A stretch of 21,647 nucleotides of DNA from Euryarchaeota archaeon UBA171 (GTDB lineage Archaea; Thermoplasmatota; Poseidoniia; Poseidoniales; Thalassarchaeaceae), in assembly GCA_002497295.1 (NCBI GenBank), contig DANO01000003.1, positions 574 through 22,220 on the forward strand. Reading direction: 5' to 3'. The translations under genes were made by a program, and so were the position numbers. Position 1 is the first letter of the stretch. Each line of letters starts with the position of its first letter. This document shows positions 7,445 to 15,000 of this stretch, in pieces. The notes under the pieces were generated by a model, which worked only from the letters and a program-made list of their open reading frames with translations, ran no database searches and was not told the origin of the DNA.

Positions 7445-8107
7445 TCACTTTACCCGTCCTGAATCAGGAGATTTGCGTGAGAACCCCTGAGCATCGTCAT
7501 ACATTTCCTCAAACCCATGATATCGAAGTTTGTGCTGTTTCTGTAGAGGATGATAGCCCGGCGGGGTTTCATGGGGGTTTAGCACTCTCCGCATTCCTCG
7601 GTGGCCATCAAAATCGATCCCAACGAGATCCCAGGTCTCCTTCTCATTCCAATCGGCACCAACCCATATGTCTTGGACCGAGGATACAGAGGGGGTGCGT
7701 GTCTCAGGTATTGCTATGTTCACCTGAATTTCTAATGGGACTTCTTTACCGCTCAACTTCTTCGGTTCTGTAATATTCGGAATAATTGAGGATCCGTCTT
7801 CTGTGATTGCTGGATCCTTTACTCCAGTTCTTAGGAAGTGATAGATAACTTCCCAGTTCTTATCTGAAGAATCAGGCCAGTGGATGCCTGTTATCATAGA
7901 GCAATGATCGACTTCATGATCGTATTTCATCGTCTCAGCGACCTTTCTCCAGGATGACGGCTCACATTGAAGATGAGCGATATTCCGAGTCTGGGTCCCA
8001 CTAGCTCTAGAGAGGACTTCCCCGGTGACGCCTTCTATGGCTATGAGAGAATTTACGAGCTGCATGGCGGCTTCGTTCTGATTCTCAGCACTGACCCTCT
8101 TACCCAT
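7445..8107 (-). CDS. nuoC: NADH-quinone oxidoreductase subunit C
   Basis: This is the 30-kDa-type peripheral subunit that scaffolds NuoB, NuoD and NuoI. The C-terminal signature is clear: PSVSSVQDIWVGADWNEKE, then WDLVGIDFDGH, MRRVLNPHE and GYHPLQKQHKL. The central WEVIYHFLRTG matches the family's core strand. At 220 residues it is a typical stand-alone NuoC with a short C-terminal extension. The ATG at 8107 follows a full AGGAGG (8115-8120) at 7 bases spacing. It begins 13 bases after nuoB and precedes nuoD by 12. Confidence 0.95.
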   Translation of the reverse strand: MGKRVSAENQNEAAMQLVNSLIAIEGVTGEVLSRASGTQTRNIAHLQCEPSSWRKVAETMKYDHEVDHCSMITGIHWPDSSDKNWEVIYHFLRTGVKDPAITEDGSSIIPNITEPKKLSGKEVPLEIQVNIAIPETRTPSVSSVQDIWVGADWNEKETWDLVGIDFDGHRGMRRVLNPHETPPGYHPLQKQHKLRYHGFEEMYDDAQGFSRKSPDSGRVK

Positions 8108-8114
8108 TTAATCG

Positions 8115-8120
8115 CCTCCT
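8115..8120 (-). promoter_or_regulatory. Consensus Shine-Dalgarno AGGAGG for nuoC
   Basis: A perfect AGGAGG on the minus strand stands 7 bases before the nuoC ATG, in the 13-base gap after the nuoB stop. It confirms the nuoC start and shows that this organism uses leadered initiation inside operons. Confidence 0.75.
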
Positions 8121-8717
8121 TCAATCATCGCCGAGAATAAGTGGGGCATCGATTTCAGAACGCCCCTCGCTTGGAATAGCTCCGATACGAATTATTTTCT
8201 GTCGGAGTTTGGCAAACCCGTCGATAAGTGCCTCGGGCCTTGGGGGGCATCCTGGGATGTACACATCGACGGGAATTACTGTATCAACCCCCTCAAGAAT
8301 ATTGTAAGATTGGAAGTACGGGCCTCCTGAAATCGCACACTCTCCCATGGCTATGCACCACTTGGGTTCAGGCATCTGCTCCCAAAGTCGGACAAGGGGG
8401 TCGGCGAACTTCTTGCTGACTGGGCCGTTGACCAACAACACGTCACACTGTCGTGGACTCGAGCGGAAGAAGACGCCGAAACGCTCGGCATCGAATCGGC
8501 TTGCTCCAGCAGCAGCCATCTCAAGTGCACAGCATTTTATTCCAAGATGGAGTGGAAAGAGCGACTTTCTCTGACCCCAGTTGAAGAGGCGTCCTGCTAG
8601 GATTCCTATGACGTCCTTTATTCTCGATGCCTTGAGGGCCTCATCAGTTACATGGCCCACGGTATCCACCAATATCCTGCTGTTGAAAATTGAGAAATTC
8701 TGATCTTCATCCGCCAT
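8121..8717 (-). CDS. nuoB: NADH-quinone oxidoreductase subunit B (cluster N2)
   Basis: NuoB carries cluster N2, the last iron-sulfur centre before quinone. All four ligands are visible: the adjacent pair Cys62-Cys63 in LGIKCCALEMAA, Cys127 in MGECAISGGPY, and Cys157 in VYIPGCPPRPEALIDG. SPRQCDVLLVNGPV matches the conserved 'RQaD-llv-GtV' strand, with Cys91 where Ala or Ser is more usual. At 198 residues it is slightly long because of an N-terminal extension of about 35 residues. The ATG at 8717 has GAGGTGAT five bases upstream, overlapping the end of nuoA, and there are 11 bases between the two genes. Confidence 0.97.
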   Translation of the reverse strand: MADEDQNFSIFNSRILVDTVGHVTDEALKASRIKDVIGILAGRLFNWGQRKSLFPLHLGIKCCALEMAAAGASRFDAERFGVFFRSSPRQCDVLLVNGPVSKKFADPLVRLWEQMPEPKWCIAMGECAISGGPYFQSYNILEGVDTVIPVDVYIPGCPPRPEALIDGFAKLRQKIIRIGAIPSEGRSEIDAPLILGDD

Positions 8718-8728
8718 CCATCATCACC

Positions 8729-9175
8729 TCAAATGTATATCCTGCCCCTCTTCCGGAAGACATGCCAGACTCCGAGACTCATTAGTAGGACGAACACGGA
8801 CATAGTGACTAGAGCTTCGATTACATCGGATTGAGGAAGATTCGGATCGATCACGATGATTCCCCCGAATGCGAGGAACATGAATGCGATATCGAATACT
8901 AGGAAGATGATGGCATACCAATAATATTGGAAATGGAAGTTTATGTGCGCCTCGCCCAATGGCTCTGCTCCACATTCATATGTCGAGGCAGCTCGAGGAT
9001 ACAGTGAATGATCTCGCTCATACCCTGGTAACAATATTGATCTTACTTTGGATCGATTATTCGGGTCTTCAGTGGGCCTGAGGAAGTACGAGGCGATGAA
9101 TGCGCCAACGGGAAAACCGATGCCTACAAGCGTCATTATAGCGAACGCAAGATAGGCCTCCGTAACGGTATCCAT
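8729..9175 (-). CDS. nuoA: NADH-quinone oxidoreductase subunit A
   Basis: NuoA is the three-helix membrane subunit whose first loop lines the quinone chamber. The signature is YECGAEPLG (Cys68), followed by a second helix FHFQYYWYAIIFLVFDIAFMFLAF (positions 79-103). In most NuoA/ND3 proteins the helix reads F-D-(V/L/I)-E; here Asp95 is kept but the Glu is Ala97. The loop between helices 1 and 2 is also longer than usual (about 35 residues). I choose the ATG at 9175 (148 residues), since it puts the first helix at the N terminus as in the family and follows GGTGGTG. The frame also opens at an ATG at 9241, which would add 22 residues without a clear Shine-Dalgarno. It is the first gene of the operon. 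Confidence 0.92.
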   Translation of the reverse strand: MDTVTEAYLAFAIMTLVGIGFPVGAFIASYFLRPTEDPNNRSKVRSILLPGYERDHSLYPRAASTYECGAEPLGEAHINFHFQYYWYAIIFLVFDIAFMFLAFGGIIVIDPNLPQSDVIEALVTMSVFVLLMSLGVWHVFRKRGRIYI

Positions 9176-9259
9176 CCGCACCACCACAGACCCACGGGGG
9201 GTCAACGAGTCATCCCACCTGAAAATGCTCCATAAACCCATCCAATCAGAATAGGTCGT
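9176..9259 (-). promoter_or_regulatory. Leader region and possible promoter of the nuo operon
   Basis: Between the end of the upstream surface-protein gene and my nuoA start are 84 bases. On the minus strand GGGTTTATGG (9231-9240) is a weak TATA-like match about 57-64 bases before the ATG, which would give a leader of roughly 30 bases with GGTGGTG near the start. If nuoA begins at 9241 instead, only 18 bases remain and the operon would have to be read from upstream. There is no stem-loop terminator for the preceding gene. The promoter assignment is tentative. Confidence 0.25.
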
Positions 9260-11938
9260 TCAGACCCTACGATCTTCGCTGAGAGCTTCGAGAATTCGCT
9301 CGCTTTCACGCCTTGAACGGAGGGCAAGAACGGCCACTGTCGCCACACCTACTGCTATGAGTCCTATGACGATTATCTGCTCAGCATCCTCTGAGAGGGC
9401 TAGAAAGCCCGCTGGGAGCTCCGTAGCCGTAATGAGATCCAATGGTTGCCCTGCCGCAGGCAGACCCTTGGGTTGGACCACTATCGTGAATCTGTACTCG
9501 TCATCAGATATCAGATCGGCTGGAGGAAGTGTACTCACCTTGACCTCTATCGTTTGACCAGGCTCTAATTCAAAATCATCAGGTACGATATCAACAGACC
9601 AACCGCGTAGAGATTCGGTTGGAATGATAACTACATCCTCGTCGATATTGCCATTATTGGTTACGAAAAAGGAGTATTCGCCCTTGTCGGGGTATGCTGT
9701 TGTCTGCTTGGTTGATTCTTCAATGGTCAGTCTAAGGTCATGGATGGTTCTAATTTCAACCGCTATATCGATTGAAGACTCCTCATTTGGATTCAAGGCA
9801 GAGTATGCGCTGACCTGCATTAGCCCATTTAGCCCGTTAGCGGAGCCCTGCACCACTTCCATCCTGATATCGACTTGAATCCTATCTCCCGGTTGAACTG
9901 GAACTGGAGCGGATATGGTATTCCCCTGTATGCTTGTGGTCCTTACAACAAGAGCTTCGAGACCTGAGATATCGATTACAACATCATCCCCCGCGGGATA
10001 ATCTCCAGTATTATCCACGAAGAAGGAAAGTACGACCTCACCACCGGGAGGGAGCGTTACATCAAGTTGTCCGGGAGTAAGGCCGGGATTCACAGGAGAT
10101 AGCTCAAATGTGTAATTGTAATTTGAGACTGTTACCCTTACTGTCTCTTCAGCATCAGCGTCTGCTCCGAAAACTGCAGCTCTAGCTAGGATTCTGGCTG
10201 AATCTGCGTTTTCTTCGCCTTCGACATTGACATCAAGGAAGAGGCTTCGAGATTGGCCCGGACTGAGTTGTACTTGATTGAGTCCGTTTCCATTCGAATC
10301 AGAATAGGATGCAGACCACTGAGGGGAGTTGCATCCAGTCTGGTCCCCAGGGTTACACACTTGGAGTTTGATCGTATCTTCCACGTTCCCTTGATTGGAA
10401 ACAATGAATGGGAACCTTACAATTTGGTCTGTGCGGCCATTCTGCGCAGTTGAGACGAAGTCTATCGTAACTTCATGTCTTTGATTGACATTCACGTTCA
10501 GAGTAACGGTGTCAAGGGTTCCTGAACCACCTCCGCCTGTGACTTTGAAGATCACTTGAGTTGATCCTGCTAGTGCGTCATCCGGGACTGAGATAACTGC
10601 AGTTGAGGAGCCCTCATTTTGAGAAGTCTGTGCGGCATTGAGGCTATGGGAGGGAGGTGAGAACGATACGCTCCACCCAGATAGTAGGGGTTCTGTTGCA
10701 AGCGTGAAAGTATCAGCGCCGTTTCCAGTGTTCTCGAGATATATCGTAACCTGCGGCTGGCTCCCGGGTTCTACGTTCGATATTGATGCAGTATTGGTGG
10801 AAATATCTCCGGAGTGTATCTGTCCAACCTTTATTGTAACTGTGGCTTCGCAACCGACTGACGAGCCTGCCTTTGCCATTATTCTAATGTCGACACTTGA
10901 TCCAGATTCCACAGACGAGTCTGGTGTGATGTCAAATCCGAATGTGAAGGTGTCTCCGTTATTGTTGGGTTCTGCGAGAAGTTTGCTTGTAGGGGAGTCG
11001 AAGGAAACCCAACTGGATATGTCTTCGCCGCCTGCGCTTTGTGCTTGGACAGCAGCAGTCCATGCAGTGTTGCCTGTATTTGTGACTTCGAAGTTATTCG
11101 GGGAACTTGTCTGGCCAGGTTGTAAATTCGCGAATGACCAATCAAGTTCTTCATCGCATGTTCTTATTTGAGGTACGACTCCTGTAAGTGTGAGGTTGTC
11201 TTCAGCACCATTGGTTGGATCGTTGGTGACCGCGGCCCTCAGTATGAAGCAGTGCTCGCCGGCTTCAGTTTCACCCTCATCATCCAAGGTGATTTGAAAG
11301 TCAACGTCTTCATTGTCGCCTGAATTCAAAGTTACGGTGGCGGGGTCAACCGAAGCGGAAACCGTCTCATCATTAGAATCGCAACCGCTATCGTTCTCGA
11401 CACTGAGTTGTATGTTTGCCTGCTGATCTCCATTATTTTCAACATTGACAATCCAATCGATTGAGTCGCCTTCTAAGTCATATTCTTTCGTCAGGGTACC
11501 GGTTGTCAAGACGACAGAATAGAGGCCTCCGTCCTCAGCGGTTGTAGTAACAGTGAGTGAATCGGATTGTGGTGTTGGCGGCGTCCCTCCAGTTGCGGAG
11601 ATTGTCAATGTCGTCTCGCAATCTCCCGATGCTGTGTCATCTACTTGCACCTCGAGATCTACGAGTTCGTCGCTGTTTGAATTGACGCTGCCAGTTGGAG
11701 AGTCGACGGTCGAGGTGAATCCATTGCACCCGGCCCCCTGTTGGGTCGAGAGTGAATATGTCATGTCATCATCTCCATTATTCCTTATCGTGATTTCATA
11801 AATCGCTGGATCGCTTGTCGTTGCAGGCTTCTCTGAATCAGGGGTTGAAAGCTGCGGATCTACATCCGCAGAGACGGTTGGGGCAATGGCCGCGATGAGC
11901 ATGAGCGCCGCGACTACGGTGATGGAGTGGGGCCTCAT
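9260..11938 (-). CDS. Exported, C-terminally anchored surface protein with seven NEW3/CARDB-like repeats
   Basis: This 892-residue protein has a signal peptide (residues 1-24, hydrophobic core SITVVAALMLIAAIAPTVSA), a long extracellular part and one C-terminal helix (about 853-873) followed by the basic tail RSRRESER, so it is an anchored surface protein. The body consists of seven beta-sandwich-type repeats recognised by N-(N/T/Q)-G-(D/N) turns at residues 53, 168, 287, 403, 515, 643 and 761, an average spacing near 118. Each is followed by hydrophobic-alternating strands and often GWSV. This is the style of NEW3 or CARDB adhesion-like domains (COG1470 type). Repeats 1, 2, 3 and 5 have one Cys pair each (71/107, 186/230, 261/363, 528/536), probably disulfides. 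No catalytic motif is seen. Function unknown; I infer a stalk, adhesin or surface-layer component. The start shows no Shine-Dalgarno and may be leaderless. Confidence 0.88.
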   Translation of the reverse strand: MRPHSITVVAALMLIAAIAPTVSADVDPQLSTPDSEKPATTSDPAIYEITIRNNGDDDMTYSLSTQQGAGCNGFTSTVDSPTGSVNSNSDELVDLEVQVDDTASGDCETTLTISATGGTPPTPQSDSLTVTTTAEDGGLYSVVLTTGTLTKEYDLEGDSIDWIVNVENNGDQQANIQLSVENDSGCDSNDETVSASVDPATVTLNSGDNEDVDFQITLDDEGETEAGEHCFILRAAVTNDPTNGAEDNLTLTGVVPQIRTCDEELDWSFANLQPGQTSSPNNFEVTNTGNTAWTAAVQAQSAGGEDISSWVSFDSPTSKLLAEPNNNGDTFTFGFDITPDSSVESGSSVDIRIMAKAGSSVGCEATVTIKVGQIHSGDISTNTASISNVEPGSQPQVTIYLENTGNGADTFTLATEPLLSGWSVSFSPPSHSLNAAQTSQNEGSSTAVISVPDDALAGSTQVIFKVTGGGGSGTLDTVTLNVNVNQRHEVTIDFVSTAQNGRTDQIVRFPFIVSNQGNVEDTIKLQVCNPGDQTGCNSPQWSASYSDSNGNGLNQVQLSPGQSRSLFLDVNVEGEENADSARILARAAVFGADADAEETVRVTVSNYNYTFELSPVNPGLTPGQLDVTLPPGGEVVLSFFVDNTGDYPAGDDVVIDISGLEALVVRTTSIQGNTISAPVPVQPGDRIQVDIRMEVVQGSANGLNGLMQVSAYSALNPNEESSIDIAVEIRTIHDLRLTIEESTKQTTAYPDKGEYSFFVTNNGNIDEDVVIIPTESLRGWSVDIVPDDFELEPGQTIEVKVSTLPPADLISDDEYRFTIVVQPKGLPAAGQPLDLITATELPAGFLALSEDAEQIIVIGLIAVGVATVAVLALRSRRESERILEALSEDRRV

Positions 11939-12030
11939 AGACTCTAATTGCCGGTCCTAACCTCTCTAAGGGCTTCGGCCTTCAGTGTGGTTCAAATCCC
12001 GAATTACACGTTAATCGGTATTTTCCGAAA
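11939..12030 (-). promoter_or_regulatory. Intergenic region, possible promoter of the 892-residue surface protein gene
   Basis: This 92-base gap is the longest in the window. No ribosome-binding site precedes the ATG at 11938. On the minus strand CCCTTAGAGAGG lies about 23-34 bases before the ATG, roughly where an archaeal TATA element would sit for a leaderless transcript, but it is a poor TATA match. A short GGC-CGAA-GCC stem (11971-11980) lies just upstream of it. I see no strong terminator for the protease gene. Confidence 0.22.
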
Positions 12031-15000
12031 TCATCTCTTGGATAAATCGATCAATGCCTTCGATTGAGATGCAGACCAGCCAGTGGACTGTAATTGCATC
12101 GAGACTGACTTCTCGGATTCACCGGCATCTAACGCGGTCTTTGCCCATCTAATTGCAGCGATTCTATCTTCCATCTCATCTTTTGAAAATAGCTTACTTT
12201 TACTCTCAGTTGTTGTTCTGAGTCGCATGGTTGTAAATACACCAATTGCAACTACAACGACAAGACCGATGAGTATGGTCAACAGAGGCATACCCCCTGA
12301 TTCAGAGGCACGGACTTGGAGAGGCACCTCGTAGGACGAGCCTTCGATGGTCGAACTGCCCTGAAGATCAATGACAAACGGTCCTCTTGCCGTACCAACG
12401 GTGACCTCAATTTGTATCGATCTAGATTCTCCTGGGGATAGAGATAGAATCGTATCCCCCAATATCGTATGGGACCACCCGGAGGGTGCGTCCACCTGGA
12501 TTCTACTGTTTATCGGCGAGTTGCCAAGATTTTCTACATTCAGGGTTATCTGTGTGGTGTCTCCTGTGTTAATTATGGGCATATTACCCTGAAATGACCA
12601 TTCCATCTTGGATGTCTTTTTGACCAAAATGGATACAGTATCGATTGCTATAAGCCCCCCATCTTCAAGTCTCAGAGTCAATATGGCTTCCGATCCTCCC
12701 TGTTGTGTCTCAGGGATAGTCACAGAACACCAAACTTTCGAAGAAGTACCCGGCTGTATGGTGCCGACGGGCGAGCAGGGAGCAACCCAACCATCTTCTT
12801 GGGCCGTTAGTTCAGCAACTGGAGACCACGTCCCAAGCCCTTGATTCGCCACATTCCAAGAAAGATCGAACTGCGTGCCGACGGGAAGAGCGCCCAAACC
12901 TAGGGGACTTGTGGACGAGGACCCGTCTGCAGACACGATGGATGAGAAGGATACAACTGGCTGTGCCCCCGAAGTTACGTCTATTGTTCGATTCCACAGA
13001 AAGGCATTGCCATCCTGAGTTAGGAATCTGACCTTCACAAGTCCGCCGACTGCGCGTCCATTGCCTTCGAGGGCCAGGTCCCAGATTGACGTGGAGGACT
13101 TGTCGATTGTAATGGTTTGAGTTGAAGAAATACTGGACCAGCCCCCAGGTAGAGAAATTATCTGAGGTGTGAGGATAATCTCTCGATTGCCCTCATTCAC
13201 AATCTGCACGGGAACCTCGTGTCTAGCGTCTGGTCTAACCTGCTCATCTATACCACCTGAGTCTGGTGTTAGGCTTATTTTGTCCGATGCAGCGACGATT
13301 AACGGTATGTCCTCTACCCATGAATCGGTTGTTGTGCGGGCTGAGATAGTCAGCTGTGCGCTCATCAGTGTTCCAGCGGTGACCACTACAGACGGCGGTT
13401 TGAGCGTGATATCGATCGAACGATGGGCTCCTTTTGCCAGAGTCCCTGTTGAACCGTGTGTTGAATCTACAAAGGTTCCGAGGTTGTCCAGAGTTGCTCT
13501 CCATCCAGCTGGTGCCTCCAGAGCCAGATCGTACGTCTGTGGCCCATTTCCTTCGTTTGTCAACTGTAGAGAGGCAGTTGATGGGTCAAATGCATCGACG
13601 GCCAATGTGCCGCCTGGAACTCTAAGTTCTACAGCGGGAAATGGAGACACAGTCAATCTCAAAATGAGCTCGCTAGTAACGTCATTTACCTCGTCTATAC
13701 CTGTGATTATGACTCTGTAATTACCTGGTTCAGGAGGATTTGGATGCGCCAAGGCGAACGATAGTTGCTTTTCCTCTGAAGCATTCAGATCGACCTCGGT
13801 CTGAGAGAACGAGCTGTACCAAGGCACGATGGCTCCATCTGACATTCTGACAACATTCGATGCAGATATCGAGGCGTTGGTGGGGAATAATGCTGTATTG
13901 GTGAGGGCTATCTGTAATGTTGTGGAGCCGCTTGGAACAGTCATTACAGGGTTAGGATTGTCTGTTTCAACGCGAATTCCAGGCTCACTGACTTCTATTG
14001 GAATTGTGAGCAGATTGTTTTGTTCTGATGATTCTTCCACCTGGTCGGTGGGGTCAATCTCAATAGAAATTTGACGTATACCCGATGCCGCTGGGGTCCA
14101 TTGCCATTCCAGTGGTACCGCTTCACCGGGAGCCATGCTTATTGTTTGTACACCGAGAGGCTGTCCAGGAGAAGACGCAGAGATTGAGACGGATGGTACT
14201 GATCCTGCACCGAGATTCGCAATGGTTGCTCCAATGGTAACCGTCTCTCCTACCTGTGGGATTGGTGTTGAGAGTGTGAAGCTGTCTGTATCAACAGCGG
14301 GATCGGGTGTCAGATCATTCACATTCACACCCCGGAGTGCAATAGAGTACGGCTGATATTGTCGTGCTCCTGCGTGATAGACGTCGCTAACCCGGACAGT
14401 CCAGACGCCGAGTCCTGCTGATTCGACCAAGACCGCTTCTACATTGTTTACGGAATCTGCCTGGCCGCCGGTCACTGAATGACCCTGTGAGAATACATTC
14501 CCGATATACGTGGAGGTGCCTCCCGGAGAGATTACCTCCAGGTCGAGATCATTACGAAGTTGATCTGAGGAAGAAGTAGATCCAGGATAGTCTGACCATG
14601 CGAGAACTACCTTCAATGGCTCACCCGCACGAGTAACTTCGAACGAATACTCGTCAATTTCACCACTTTTCAGCCTGTGGCGATCATCGACAAATATTCC
14701 AACGTCAGATTCTGGAATCAGGCTGTTGGACAGGTCTATTCTTCCCCAACCCTCTACATTGTTGGGAATATTGGGCGTACCGATGTCCTCTGCACCAAGG
14801 ATGAGCATGGCTTTGATGAGCGATGCCTGTGGGGCAGGCCTCTGGGCGATTTCCATCAGGTATTGTCTGATCAGAATCGAGGCGCCGGCTGCTGCTGGGG
14901 TGGCCATTGATGTTCCGCTGAATTCTTCATACCACTGTCCAAGTTCATTGGATCCACCTGACTCTTGGGCCTCGCACGACCGAACGTACATTCCTGGAGC

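Noticed and set aside
11969..11983. Small stem with a four-base loop as a terminator
   Set aside because: The stem is only three strong pairs with no T-run after it on the minus strand, and it lies close to the start of the next gene.
11989..12000. GGTTCAAATCCC, like a tRNA T-loop, on the plus strand
   Set aside because: The flanking bases do not form the five-pair T stem, no matching acceptor stem or D and anticodon arms can be drawn in the 92-base gap, so it is probably chance.
13169..13720. 183-codon open frame on the plus strand opposite the protease stalk
   Set aside because: It lies wholly antisense to a repeat-rich coding region and has no own ribosome site or domain; other plus-strand frames in the window are of the same kind.
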